Shown: in pieces, positions 35,942-48,608 of the stretch | Numbering within the stretch: the stretch's first letter is position 1 | How the letters are laid out: every line of letters starts with the position of its first letter | DNA from: Eremomyces bilateralis CBS 781.70 | Lineage: Eukaryota; Ascomycota; Dothideomycetes; Eremomycetales; Eremomycetaceae | Direction of reading: 5' to 3' | DNA length: 64,000 bases | Assembly: GCF_010015585.1 (NCBI RefSeq) | Contig: NW_022985096.1 | Span: forward strand, 165,916-229,915 | Program-made: the position numbers and the translations under genes | Notes under the pieces: model-generated | What the model was told of the DNA's origin: nothing | What the model saw: the letters and a program-made list of their open reading frames with translations, nothing else | Database searches by the model: none

Positions 35942-38503
35942 ATGCAGGTCGCGATGCCACCGTACGCGCCGCAACATGGCGGGATGCAACATCCGGGCAT
36001 GCCTCACGGACAACCGGGCCATCCTCAGCAGGGACATCCGATGGGACAGCAGATGCATATGCATCAAGGGGTCTCGGGTCCGAATGGCCCGCATGTCACG
36101 CAGCCGGGACCGATGATGGGAGGTATGCAGCCTGGTATGGGCGGTGTAGGACCTGGAGCACCGAGTCAGCATGCTCTATCACATCTCACACCTCAAAACC
36201 CGATGTTTCACCAGCAACAGTTACAGCAAAGTAAGTCGTGTCTCGTATATACCATGGTCCTTGTCCATATATGCCGACGTATAGTGGTGCTGACTAGACA
36301 TAGTGGCCGCAACAAATCCCCAGATGGCGGCTCAGATCCAGCATCAGCAACAACAACAACAGCAGCAATTGTTCCAGCGGCAGCAACAGTTGCTCCAGGC
36401 CCAAGCAAATCAGCCAGGGAATATGCCGATGGGATTCCAGCAGGGGAATATGGGTGCGATGCAACAACATCTTGCTGCTTCAGGTCCTGGTGGCATGCCC
36501 CAGTTGACGCCAAACCTCCAACAACAGATGCAGCAACAAAGACTGATGGCGATGCGGGAACAAGCGATGCAAAATCAACGACAACAGCAACAACAACAAC
36601 AAATGGCCCAACAAGTAGCAATGCAGCATGCACCCTCGCAGCAAAGCAACCAAGGTCAACCGATGCCACAACCTCATCAACAACAACAACAACAGCAGCA
36701 GCAGCAGCAGCAAGGCCAGATGCAACAGGTGCCGGTGAGACCGCAGTCTCAAATGAGCAGCCATGGACAAGAGGGCCAACAAGGGCCGCAACCTCCTCCG
36801 AAGCCCCCAGGCCAACATCCACAACCACAACCTGGACCACAGGGTCAACCTGGACCACAGCCGCCAAATCAACCACAGGGACCGCAGCAGAGCCCGGCTA
36901 ATCCCCAGCAACCTCAAAAGCCGAATATACAGCAACCGAACGTGCAACCGAACATGCAACCGAACATGCAACAACCTCAGATGCGGCCCGGCATGCCACA
37001 GTTGACACCACAGCAGCAGGCGCTGATGCAACAACGGCGGCAGGCAGCCTTAAATAGCCAGAAGATGAGCATGAGCATGAGCGGTGCTCCCATCCTCATT
37101 CTCATGCAGTTCGCGGACAACCTGGGACGTTTCAACGTGAGTATGCCTACACTCGCGGATCACAAGCATGCTGACAAATTCTAGGCCCGAGAAAAGGAAA
37201 ACAACATCGCTCACTGGAGACAATTCGTGGCTCAGTTCTTCTCCGACGAAGGAACATTACGTCACATCCTAAGCGATATGAGCGACCATCACACGAAACA
37301 GTTCGATATCCAGCATAGCTCGCTACCACGATATTTCCTCGTCCAGTATGATAGTGGCATCGATCAGATCCAAATCATTCTGGAAGGCACCTCAACTCGT
37401 GATCTGGGAGGTGGGTTATCTTCGGTCGAGTCCAGTCGAGCCAAATTCCTCTACACGTTCCGCAATGGAACTCTGGTATGTTGATTCCGAGATAGCGGTG
37501 GGGTCACACTAACCTGCTTGCAGCTGGTTTGCACGGGGACACTGCGTGCGTTATTCTCGCAAAGTCAAAAAATCGAGGCGCTCGAGATCGCCGTCGAGAA
37601 ACACAGCCAGTTTCTGCCGCGAGGACAAATCGAGAGCTTGTTCAACAAACCCTCGCCGACGCAAGTCCAGAAGCCGTCCCCGCGCATGAGCAAGAAGGCG
37701 CAAAACCAGAGAAATAAGAATCAAGAGCCCCCTCCGCCGCCATCAATCACGCAATCCGACCTCCCCGACTCCGGAATCCACAACTATGGCACTACGGAGG
37801 CTATGATAAATTTCCTAGAAGTGAGTCCTCCACTGAAGTTTTCTATCCAGTCATTTAACCCTTCCTAGATCAACGAAACCCTCGCCCACCTCAAACCCCT
37901 AATGTACTACGCCAAAGACCACCCCGAACTCACCCTCCCCCAAGCCCTCGACAACGTCGTCCAAACCTTCAACTCCCAATCCTCCTCCATCCTCTCTCTC
38001 CCCCCCTCCCAACCCCCCCCGGGCCCCACCTTCAAATGCAACCTCAACCCCCCCATCCCCCCACTCACCAACAACCCCAACCCATGGTCCCCCCGCACCC
38101 CTCCTCCTTCCCCACCCCCCAACAACCCCAACCCCAACAGCCCCCTCGCAACCCCTCTCTCCAACACCACGCCAACTTCATCAACATGTCCTCCCACCTC
38201 ACCAACCAACCCATCCCCAACGGTGGCTCCCCCCACCCCGTCAACCTCAACGCCGCCACCGTCGGCGGCCCCGTCGCCTCGCCCGCCCAGGCCCCCGGCC
38301 TGCTCCCCCAGCTCAGCCAGCAGAGCGGCGGCAGCGCCACTGTCAGCGGCGCGAGCGCGAATACGAGCCCGAACGTCGTGGCGGGGAAGAGAAGGCGGAG
38401 TACGGTGAAGGGGGACGATGATGAGGGGCCCGGGGTGAACGGGGCGGGGAAGGTGAAGCAGAGTCCGAGGGTAGGTGGGGTGAAGAGGCAGAAGGCGGGA
38501 TAG
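35942..38503 (+). CDS. ptaB: PtaB/LDB-type LIM-domain-binding co-regulator, Gln-rich
   Basis: A transcriptional co-regulator of the LIM-domain-binding/SEUSS group; in Aspergillus, PtaB partners the Flo8-like SomA in adhesion, biofilm formation and conidiation (yeast counterpart Mfg1). Exons are 35942-36230, 36304-37136, 37185-37475, 37524-37820 and 37869-38503, with introns of 73, 48, 48 and 48 nt, all phase-consistent. Exons 1-2 are rich in Gln, Pro, Met and His, with runs of eight or more glutamines. The conserved core starts GAPILILMQFADNLGRFN, continues AREKENNIAHWRQFVAQFF, and includes LPRYFLVQYDSGIDQIQ and HSQFLPRGQIESLF. In exon 5 the first part (INETLAHLKPLMYYAKDHPE) and the end (LQHHANFINMSS ... 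GKRRRST) lie in different frames, with the change falling in poly-C runs around 38000-38020. The terminal KRRR and KRQK look like nuclear signals. Confidence 0.85.
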
Positions 38504-40944
38504 GGCGATGAAATTGGGCCCCTGGATGGATGGGCGCTACGATGGTGGCGGTGATGCGGTAGACGAATGAGATGCGGCGGTTTGAGAGAGGATGGAAAAC
38601 GTGCGGCAGCGCAAGAAGAGGAGTTAATGACGATATTCCGAGCGTTTTGATCTTGGGGATTGGATTGGAACGGAGGACCTGTACCGATGTAGACGAGCTT
38701 GAACGAATTCCACCCGCGAACCCAGAAGACACGAGCATCCGCGGTGCGCCTATCCGTGCGTGCGTGCGTTGAAAGAGTGGGATGGAATAAGGAGATGTGT
38801 TGAAGAAGGGCGGTTGGGCGATCTAAGATTGGAGTAAAAGATGGAGCTGAGGACGCCAGAGAGCAGGAGGGCAGCAAGTGCAGGCCACATATCGACCGAT
38901 AGAATCAACCCACGACGACATCCTGCGACCTGGCGTCGTTCATTCATCCATCCATCCACCCATCCATTCATCGCCCGTCCACGATCTCCTCTCCTTCCCT
39001 CCTCCTCAACGTCGCGTTCGTCGCCCAATTTCCATCCTTCGATCCATCCTAACCATCCCACCCTACACTCGTCCGAATCTAACCACCTCCTCCGACTCCT
39101 CCCGTCCATCGCGGTCCACGACCTACGTTACTTAGCGGGTTCCTCCCTTTTCCGTCATCCCGCCTATCCCATTCCTGATTTCCGACCTGCCACCCGGTAT
39201 CTATCTATCCGGTGCATGGGTGCACGGCTGCTTTCTTGCTCGCTTCCTCGCGGACTTGTTTGCTCACTTGCATGCTCTTTTGGATTTTGGGAGTCGGCTA
39301 CCAATCGCGTGGACTGAATTGGCTTGGCGAGGGTGGATGGGATGGATGAACGGATGAACGGAGTTTCGATGGATGGATAAATTCGATGGATGGGGTATGG
39401 ACGGTGGTATCGACTGCATGCAGGTGTATCATATAGTCCCGGGAGATCCTCTTATCCCCTTCCGTCCACCTCCTTTCCTCTCCTTCGTCTCTTCTTCCCC
39501 TCTCCTAATTCTATCTCTTTCTCTTCCTGTTTTTCCTCATAAAACTGGCTTCTTGGCGCGTCCCGCCAACAGGAACACACGCGAGCATCTGGAGTTTTGG
39601 GTGATTGGGGCGGTTTTCTTTTTAATACCTTGGTGCTTTGAGAAGGGTCGCAACGGTGCCTACTGTACTTATTTTTACTTACCTGCGCACTGTAGCTACC
39701 GTGCGTAGCTTGGAGTTCGCGGACGAGAGAATGGGATATCATGAGATTTTGATCACAACTCGAGTTTCTTGCTTGGAATTCATTGCGTGAGTGGATGGGT
39801 AAAATCACGGGATGATATGATGAGTCAGATGGGCTCGAAAAAGGTTGTAGAAATGTTTGCATTGTTGCGGTGCTATGTGCCTGCCCATAGCCCCATATAC
39901 CACTATCCCATCCCATCCATTCCATTCCCTCCATCCGTAATATATCCCTCGACTGCACTATTGAGCATCGCGGTCCATAACGGCGACAACTCCGATGATC
40001 CGAGTGGGGATGGCTCATGGCGAATCATCGGTCGGAGTAGCATTGAGAAGAGCATCCATATATGTGTACGACCGACGACACACGGCGGAGATGCGCAACA
40101 CCGTGTTGAGGAGCCGAGGAGGTAGTGCGTGAGTTCATCCATTGGCCGGAACCCATTCCGATAAATAATGCCGTGCCGTTGATCATTCGTCGACCGCTGG
40201 CTTCGAGAACCCCCGCTCTACCATCGCAAGATGGATGGCGAGTTGGATATCCCGAGCTAGTCAGGTTTGATGACGATAGAGGAAGACGAAGATAGGGCAA
40301 GGGGTGATCGCATTCCATCGATCCCATCCATACGTGAATGACCGTGAAGTCCATAATCCATTCCCCGGGTACCACATCCATCCAACCGTTCGTTCGTTGA
40401 TATCCAGACATGCGCTTTTGATGAGAAACGGAAAAACATAAAGGTGGTGTGAGATCGGGTCGTGTGTGTCGACACTCGAGAAGAGAAGGGGCTGTGTATC
40501 CAAGTCCGGTCGAAGGGTTTGGGTACGTGATCGTCGTCCGGAGGAGAATAAGGAGGTGCCTAACCGCGTGTGGTCCGTGATGTATGTACGACGGCAATGG
40601 TATGTACCCAGGATGTTCATGATCCAGCCGTTTGTCGGGCGCTCGCTGCCGGGGAAATCTTTCGCTCGTGACAAAGAACAATGTCTCGTGGTCCTCATTC
40701 ATCGTGACGGGGATAGTATCGGTTGGGGAAGGAAAAAAACTGAACAGAAGAAAAACGGGGAGATCTTGCAGAATTAATTTCCCGGGGAAAAGAGACTGAA
40801 CACCATTGTTCAGTAGCCCGCGTGGCCGTGTCAGGTTGCCTCCCATCTCTCATAGTCACCGATAGACAGTGAGCACTGCCTATAGCGATCCGATCATTTC
40901 GACTGTCCGTATCCATATCTCATTCGTCTATTCGCGTCTCCACA
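38504..40944. other. intergenic between convergent genes, ATCC-rich repeats
   Basis: 2.4 kb between the convergent PtaB and bHLH stop codons, unusually long for a space holding only two 3' ends. It contains several runs of ATCC/GGAT-type tetranucleotides. Open frames, including a 273-codon one at 40025-40846 on the minus strand, have no recognisable family. Long 3' UTRs or an unrecognised non-coding transcript are possible. Confidence 0.5.
38944..38972. repeat. (ATCC)n-like microsatellite
   Basis: Imperfect tandem ATCC units (TCATCCATCCATCCACCCAT and on). Related GGATGGAT strings recur near 30235-30310 and 39340-39400. Confidence 0.8.
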
Positions 40945-42550
40945 TCAACCTCTCGCACGCTCCGTCATCTCCCGCAACTCCCGATTCCCTACCACCAACT
41001 TCTCCAGAAAAATCGCCGACTCCATTAACACGCTGCTCTTACTGAACCCGCCCCCTCGCAGCTCCGGCACCAGCAGATGCAGCTCGTCGAACCCCATCTT
41101 GATCAGATTCCGCCGCTTCTGCTCCGACATGATGTGATTGTTCCGCTTCTGCGCGTCGCTGAGGTTCTCGCGCGGCGTCTTCGCCGGCGTGCGCTGCGCG
41201 TCGACGCCGCCGGACACGTCGGAGCGACGGCGCTTGGTGGTGGCGGAGGTGGGGGATTGGCCGGAGGCGGAGGCGAGGGAAGGCTTGCGTGGGTTGAGGG
41301 CGGTGCGTAGGTGGAGGGCGGGTTTGCGGTCGGAGGACTCGGACGGGTCGGCGGTGGCGCGGCGGCGTTTGCGGGGGCGGTCGTTGTTGGATTCCGAGTC
41401 GGATTCGATGAAGGTGCCGGCCCAGGCGGGGATGGGGCCGTTGCCGTTCCCGTTGGCGGTGGGATGGGTGCCATTGGGTGGGGTGGAGGGGCGAGTGTCG
41501 GCGCCGGTTTCGGGCCGGATGGCGTTCATGGTGCTCATGAAGCGGTTGGTGAAGACTTCTTCGGTCTCCTGGCCGGCCGGCGGGATGAAGCCGGTCGTGC
41601 TGAAGTGGGAGTCGGATCCGAAGCGATAGAGTCGGGTGTTCTCGTTATGGGCGGCGTCCGCGGGGGGATTGTGGTTGTGTTGACGGGGGCGGCGCATGCT
41701 GTTCAAGGCCACGGAATCGCGGAACTCGGGGGAGGTCTGAACCGGAGAGAGGGGGATGAGGCCGAAAACACGCTGAATGGTTGGAGTGGGGGCTCGCGAA
41801 ACTCCGTTGGACTCGATTCCGGGCGTTGCAGTGTCCAGTGCGGGGATGGGTGGGGCGACGAAATTAGGGGAGATCGAGGAAGGAACAATATCAATCTGTT
41901 GATTGTCCATGGCAGACATAGGATCGGCTTGCCCCAGGCTCGAGTGATCCGAAAGCGAATCGCGATGGTGATGGTGGTGTAGATGCTGATGATGCGCGTC
42001 GCTTCCCATCAAGGTGCTGAAAGGGTTTGCGTTGTTCATGAACGAGGCCACGCTGAAGAAGTCGTCTTCTGCACCCATGGCGATTAAATTGGAATCATCC
42101 AGCGTAGTAAAGTCGGGAATCGGAGCATGTGCATGTGAGAGACTAGAGAAGGCTTGTGATGTGGAGGGTTCTCCAGCGACGCCCTGGATCGTGGGGGGAC
42201 GCTCCGACATGAGCCACGAGTAGTCATTCTTGTCGAAATTCATGTTTCCGAGTTGCGGCGTGTCATTGTTGCCGTAGTTAGCGCCGGGGTTTTCGAGAAA
42301 GCTCTCGATGAAGTGCGCCTCTCCGTTGTTTAGGAGCGGAGGCCCGGGAATCATTTCGGGCGCTTCAGGATAGGATTCATGGTAGCCGGTCGGCGGAGGA
42401 GCGGAGTAGTCTAGCATGATCAGTCGAGCCACACAATACCGGTATATTGACCAGGGGACAAGGAGACCGGAGAGAGAATGCGGGGTGGAACTTACATCCA
42501 AACATCGAGCTATTGTTATTATCGCCGGAGAATTGACCCTCATCCGCCAT
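40945..42550 (-). CDS. bHLH transcription factor
   Basis: A 506-residue nuclear regulator with a C-terminal basic helix-loop-helix. Exon 1 (42550-42496) encodes MADEGQFSGDNNNSSMFG; an 85-nt intron (42495-42411) has a GTAAGT donor; exon 2 (42410-40945) continues YYSAPPPTGYHESYPEAPEM in phase. The basic region QKRNNHIMSEQKRRNLI has the His, Glu and Arg pattern of E-box (CANNTG) binders. Helix 1 is KMGFDELHLLVPEL, the loop RGGGFSKSS and helix 2 VLMESAIFLEKLVVGNREL; the protein ends soon after. It resembles fungal factors annotated as the GlcD-gamma/Ino4-like group. The N-terminal 350 residues are Asn/Ser/Pro-rich with a His-rich run (HHQHLHHHHHRD), and two basic KRRR patches could be nuclear signals. 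Target genes are unknown. Confidence 0.9.
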
Positions 42551-45500
42551 TTTGGGCTGTCTGGATCTTCCGCTCGACCGGGTGTCCAGAGACTTGGGTA
42601 AGTTGCCAAATGGCGAAGTCCTTTGATGGTGGTTTAACCCGAAGAAATCGTCACCACGGCCAAAACTAGCCGGGAGTACATCATTCATTTGGTCGGTCGT
42701 GGGGAAAGAGAGAGAAAGGTGGAGGAATTCGGTGAGAGGAGTGGAAGTGAGAGAGTTGAGGTCGTAGCAAATGGTCGCCTTAGGCCACCGATATTGCGAT
42801 AGTGTGGTGAATTGGGGACTTGGGGTACCGGTAGTGGGGAGGGTGGCGGCTAGTGAGCATGAAGCGGGAGAGACAATAGATAGGATATTAGGTCGAGGCA
42901 GATGAAACGATTCAGACGGTTGGGTTTGAGTGGCAAGTGAGAGGAAGAATGAGTGAATGAATATCTGACCTGTGAACCGTGTCGAGTCCGAGTCCGAGAC
43001 AAGTTGTGAAAGGGAGAGATGGACGGAGGGGGAGGGTGAGAGAGAAAGTGAGTGTCAAGAGTGCGTGAATGAATGATGATAAACCTGGATGGATGTCGTC
43101 TTTTTGACTGGGGGTCCCAACTACCAAGTAATAATGATGCGCCAGGTTCAACCTCCAGGTTCAACTCCAGAGTCCACGTCTTTTCAACGGACGTGGAGTC
43201 GAATTCCAACTCCGGTGGTGCAGGTCGAGCAGATGGAGGGATCTAACTCATCTAACCCGCTGGTTGCTTGAACCCCCAAGCGAACCCCAAGATTACCGGT
43301 AGGGCACAGTGCTACACTACGGCGGCCTGCGGGTAAGTGGAACGTGGAGTACCCAGTCACTCCATCAGGGAGTCTATCCAGTATCCAACGGGACTCGTGC
43401 CGGAATCCTGGGGAACGGGATCACGGTTGACGGCAGGTTGAACGGAGGGTGGTAGCCGGGAGGGAGTCTGCAGACGATCCGACGATAGCACTGATGCAGC
43501 AAGATTGCGCGAGGGAGAGGTTGCGACAGCCGATAGGATGGCTTGGATGTTGGACAGCTAGAGAGAGATTTGGGAGGGATCTGGGGATAGCGATGGTGAT
43601 GATTGGAGGAGGAGGAGAAAGATGGCGTTAGTGTTAGTGTTGGCGTGAAAATGGGAGCAGTTGTGGAAGTGAGGAACGTAGAGACGCAGAGTGAAACCAA
43701 CGGCTTCGGACCTTCACATGTCAATTTGCTGGCAGTCCATCTCATGCGAACATCTTGATATCTCCCTCGCTCTCACTCTCCCCAAGACCACAGGAGCACA
43801 CTAATGGCTACTACTACTGCCTCCTACTACGTACTGTCGGATTACGAGTCTCTCCAGGATCGGTACCTGCTTAGAGCCGAAGACGTCACATTGCAAGCCA
43901 CATATGCCAACCCTCCTTGAATTGGCATACCGAGCTCGGAAATCCGAATTTTATGGTCGGCCTGAGCGACTGATCGACTCCTGAATAGCTCCAAGGAGTC
44001 GCGGCAGTTGGTCTTGGACACTTGGACTTGGTACGTATCGCCAGTCCGCCACCCACCCCTCTAGAATCTAGCCTCCTGTCCGCCATATGACCATCGCACA
44101 TATGACCATATCGCCCTAATCTACTCTCGACGACGAACTATCCCCCTCTGCCACTGTTATTCCCGGTCCTTCGGCGGTCTCCCGAATTCGCTACTCCTTT
44201 CGGCGGTAGGGTCTGGTCCCCATCGCTCGAGCCCACTCCTGCTCTGCCCGCAACCTCCCACAAAGCGGGACCTGACAGACGAAGGCTCAAACAGGCCCGA
44301 CGTCCGTTTCCAATTCTCAGCCTCATTCGTGAACGCCGTTTGACATATTCGATGTACTATGTAATTTACCGCATGGCCATTTCGGGCATTTCGAATGGTT
44401 CTACTGCGCCTCATTCGAAGTTTTGCAAATCCCAATTTCCTGCAGCTAACTTGCTCAAAGTGTGAAATGCTCTGCTCTTCGCCCCCGCTTGCGCAACTTG
44501 GAGTTGACAGTTGCAGTTCGGATCATTGTTTTATGTGCCATCCGGCCGGTTTATGCATTGATATTGACTCGCGATCTACGGATCCGAGAATCCGTCCGAG
44601 TGATGCTGCAAACCGATGAAATCGTGAGGTCATCCCGTCCACATCTAAGACAAATGGCCAGAAGTGCATTGATGTGGCTTGTCCTGGAACCCTCTACTGG
44701 TGGCGCGCATAGTCGCATCCTCGTCCCCCGCCTAGGATTCCATAGACGTGCCTCGCGTCGACCAATCTCATCTGGGGTTTGAAATTGAGCGACAGGGCTT
44801 ATCCATCCTGGATCGCTAGCATGAACCTGGCATCCCACACGACCAACTTTTCGACCGGGAACAAGGAGCATTCAGCATCCGAAACTCCCCCTGGTCAGCG
44901 AGACGACACTCGACAGCGTTTCTCGTAATCCAGTTGGTTCACCCCGCCATGCGCAAAGCTTAACAGGCGGATACCAACCTCCATTTCCATCCAATTCGGA
45001 ACGATGACCAGATCGATCATTGAAACAATAGTCGGATTAATCACTAACAACGCCACTGTTCGGCTCGACCTACCTCCAGCATTCCGCGTTCCCCCTTTCC
45101 AGTCGATCATCGCCGTCCATCGAAGTTAGCGGCGCAAAAAAATCCGCTTGCGTTGGGGGCTTTTGAACTTTCCCCTTTGTAGGGCCGATCGACTGTCGAA
45201 CATTCCTGTCCGTCACGGGTTCGCGACTTGTTCCGACATCCGAGCACGAGGGACGGCTTTGAAACAGTGGCAGCTAGTGGGGGAAGTAACTGCCGCCCAC
45301 CTGATAGGTTGATGCCACTGCTTCCATCTGACGATCTCGTCCTACCCGCTTATCCACGACGCCACAGTCCACACGCTACATCTCCTTTGACGTGCGCGTG
45401 GTACGTACCGTACCCCAACATCCTGATTCCCGAATCCTCCAGATAGTATTCCATTTTGAATTCATGATGCACGATTAAAGTGGCCTGGCTCAGCTGTTCC

Positions 45501-45723
45501 GTTCTCCGAGCAGCCACGAGGTCGAGAGTCGAGACCACAGTCCATCCCCTCGCTCGCTCCTACCCGTCCCTGCCGTTGACTCTTCCGACCCCGTGGGGAA
45601 GTCAATCACTTACCGCTCTTCTATTCATTCTCATATCCCCACGGAACGCGTTCTCCCTCTCTAGTCTCTGCAGTCCCCCGCCCTCTTGCAGGCGACATCC
45701 TCGACATGCGTGGGAAGGGGTCG
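42551..45723. other. intergenic, divergent promoter region
   Basis: 3.2 kb between the divergent bHLH and TMEM135-like genes. No open frame resembles a known protein and no intron-linked exons stood out. It should hold both promoters and perhaps long leaders. Around 42700-43130 the plus strand is purine-rich. A GGTTCAACTCC string near 43161 was checked as a tRNA T-arm and dismissed. Confidence 0.5.
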
Positions 45724-48608
45724 ATGACCAGAACGGCGAGGATCGCCAACCCCGGATTATCAGCGACGCTCAAACCGTATGTCTCACTCAGCGCTCCGTT
45801 CCAGACTCGAGATGTTTCAGCATGTCATGTCGGCGCCTTGACGCCTTAATGATCTATTATATTCATGGCAGATACCGCATGGTTGTGGAAGCAGGAAATC
45901 CCAGTCTAGGCTTGGGTTTCATTCCAATTCCCCCCTTTAAGCATATCTTCCTCAAAGGACAGAGACTGACCGTAGCTCTGTGGCCGTGTTTAGTCTTCTT
46001 CGAGCATACAGCCTTGGATATGCTTCCACCGCAGGTCCCAAAATTCTAGGAGTGATTCTAGCACTGTTTCAAGGAAGATCCTCCTGGGCGACGTCCCTTG
46101 CCAAAGTGAGTTTAGCTTTCCGTTCAGCCCGTGAACATTTCCTTCGTCGTTCTGTTTCATCGTTTTTTCAATTTCTCAACGTCTCGGAACATACAGTTGA
46201 AAAAGCCAAATGATCGCGTCCTCGTTGAGTCCATCTGCACTATTCTTGTAAAGTGACCCTGAAAACGTCACTGTCATATGAAAGTCCGAGAGTTGAGGAT
46301 CACCGATATCCTCCCCCTGCATAAGCGGGAGCTTCACACGAAGCTTGCCTGTTAGCATTGCTCGGTCGACGACTAGCGTAAGCCAGTCATTCTAAACTCG
46401 ACAAGCCAAAGACGTCATTTCTATGATTCCTGTCAGCTGGACCAGTCACTATTGAACAATGAGCATGGCACTTCTAGGCTTCCCCAGATCAGGACCAAGG
46501 ATTTCCGAATTCGTCCGATATCTGGGGCAGCTACATCGACGAAGAACCCCAGTCCCTAACAATTGAACCCCAAGATCGTCCCTCTTGCCGAGTCGCCTAT
46601 CTCAATTTGCCATGTGCTTTTTGGATGTGCTATTTTCGTGGCATATTCAAGTCAGGCCAGTCAGATGCTTACTATTGCGGTGAAACGTAGGGTGCCCTAG
46701 CCCTCCGGAATGCAGCTGGCCCTCAACGGTTTCCAGCCTTCTGCGCTGTCCTGGTCGGCGGGTCAAAGGTGCTGGAAGAACCCCTTTACACAATTCTCCT
46801 GAGCTTGCTGGGCGCAGCTCGGTCTGGCACATGTCAATCGGCTTCAAGTGGTCGCAAAGTCGGCCTGCAGCAGCAGTCCGCAAGCCATCATTCGATACGG
46901 ATAGTATCCCGACTGGCATCATCAGCCATTTCAGCGTTCTTGGCGTTTGAGCTGTTGAATTCCGGGGGACGGCGATCGTCTGCCGCGGTGCTTGGCCACA
47001 GCAAGTTCGCATCATCATCGACAGAGGAAGCATCTGACAAAGATGTTGAGAAAGGAGAGCACAACGATGGAGGCAATCCATCGAACGAGAAAGCCGACAC
47101 CATGATGTTCCCTCCCACCCTAATGTACTCGTACACCGTCCCCCTAACCCTCTTCCTCCTTCCCCACGCCATCCACACTCTCCTCCACATCCCCATCTCC
47201 CTCCGCTCCACCACCACCCCCCTCCCTCTCTCCCCCCGCCTCCCCCGCCCCCTCACCCACTCCACATACCCCACCTTCTTCATCTTCTCCTCCGCCATCC
47301 TCATGCACGCCTGGATGTACACCCCCTCCCTCCTCCCCCGCTCCTACGCCTCCTGGATTTCCTCCGCCGCCCACCTTCACCCCTCCATCCTCTCCGTCCT
47401 CCGCTCCGCCCGCATGGGCCGCTGGCTCTACGCCTCCGACCTCCCCCTCCCCGACTCCTCCGTCCTCTCCCCGCTCGCCTCCCGCCTCGCTCTCCCCCCA
47501 ACCTGGGCCGACCCCGCCAACCTCGACCGCTCCCCCACCGACCCCCGCGGCTTCGGCACCACCAACGGCGGCGTCCCTGGCTCCGACCGCTGGGAGCGCG
47601 GGATACCCTGCTGCCTCGTCCACGGGTCCGCCGGCCGCGTGCGCCCGGTCCGCAGCGACGGCGCGCCGATCCACACGCTTCGCGATGTGCCGTTCCTCGT
47701 GCGCTCGTGCGAGGCGCATGGGGTGCGGCGGTTCATCGCCGGGTGGAGCTTCGCGATGCGGATGTATTTCCCGCTACAACTCGTAATGGGTTCGCGGCGA
47801 TTATATCAATCCCGCGCTCTGTTGCTGAAACGGAGGGCGCTGCGGCAGAAGGTGCGGGTGGTTCTGGGCATGGTGGTGAGAGCGGCGATGGGGGCGGCGA
47901 GAAGTAGTGTGTTTCTTGGGGCGTTCATCGCGGGGTTTTATTATACGGTGTGTCTTGCGCGGACGCGAGTGGGGCCGCGGGTGTTTTCTAAACACGGGGT
48001 ATTAGTGAAGGTGCTGGCGCGGTTGCCGGTGGCGATGCGGCAGACGGTCAACGCGGTGTTGCAGGTGATTGTCGGACGGTCCTTCGTGGCGTCGAAGGAA
48101 GGGATGGAGGCGAGCTTGGTGCGTGTGGATGGCGTTGCGGAGGGGGAGGAGGCATGGGGAATGGCGAGTGGGCGGCAGGATATCGTGTCGCCGCAGATGT
48201 GGGATGCGGGGATGGCGATCACGGCGGGGTGTTTGGCGTGCGGGTGGAGTATTTGGTTGGAGCGGAAGGAGCGGAGGGGGGAGTTGGCGTTGTGGGTGTG
48301 GCCGCGGGCGGGCGTGTGTCTGACCGGGAGGGTGTATGAGAAAAAGGTATGCCTAGTGTCTCACGCTTCATTTTCCTCGGTCTATTGTTTATTCACTTCC
48401 CTCTCCTTTCTCTCCTATTCTCTACCGCAAATTACGGCTCTCTCAGCAAGACCGCAGCGGAAACAAGGGCTAACGGGTTCGATAGGACCAATGGCGCGAA
48501 CGCCTCGCCTTCGTGAGCAGCGCTGCCATCGTGCTGGCCGCGGCGCAGGAGCCAGAGAACCTGCTGAAAGGCGTGTTTGGAAAGTTGCTCCGTGGAATCT
48601 ACGCATAG
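45724..48608 (+). CDS. TMEM135-like multi-pass membrane protein
   Basis: A predicted 647-residue integral membrane protein resembling the TMEM135 family; the animal member acts in mitochondrial and peroxisomal dynamics, and the fungal relatives are uncharacterised. Four exons fit in phase: 45724-45776 (MTRTARIANPGLSATLKP), 45994-46105 (LLRAYSLGYASTAGPKILGV), 46691-48346 and 48486-48608. Splicing gives LKPLLRAYSLGYAS and later GRVYEKKDQWRERLAFVSSA. Exon 3 begins GALALRNAAGPQRFPAFCAV and has several hydrophobic spans, the Cys-containing GIPCCLVHGS, the conserved core GAARSSVFLGAFIAGFYYTV and a late WPRAG. The 585-nt second intron is long for this genome and could hide a small exon. The first exon is short and is the least certain part. 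Exon 3 (47100-47520) is extremely C-rich. Confidence 0.8.

Noticed and set aside
40025-40846. 273-codon minus-strand open frame
   Set aside because: Composition follows local ATCC-type repeats, no domain is recognisable, and it lies in the 3' flank of the bHLH gene. Kept only as a possibility in the findings.
43150-43175. GGTTCAACTCC string resembling a tRNA T-arm
   Set aside because: No acceptor, D or anticodon arms can be drawn around it.
45480-46049. 189-codon plus-strand open frame over the first TMEM135-like exons
   Set aside because: It is in a different frame from the spliced exons at 45724-45776 and 45994-46105, which give the family-like LKPLLRAYSLGYAS; this frame does not.
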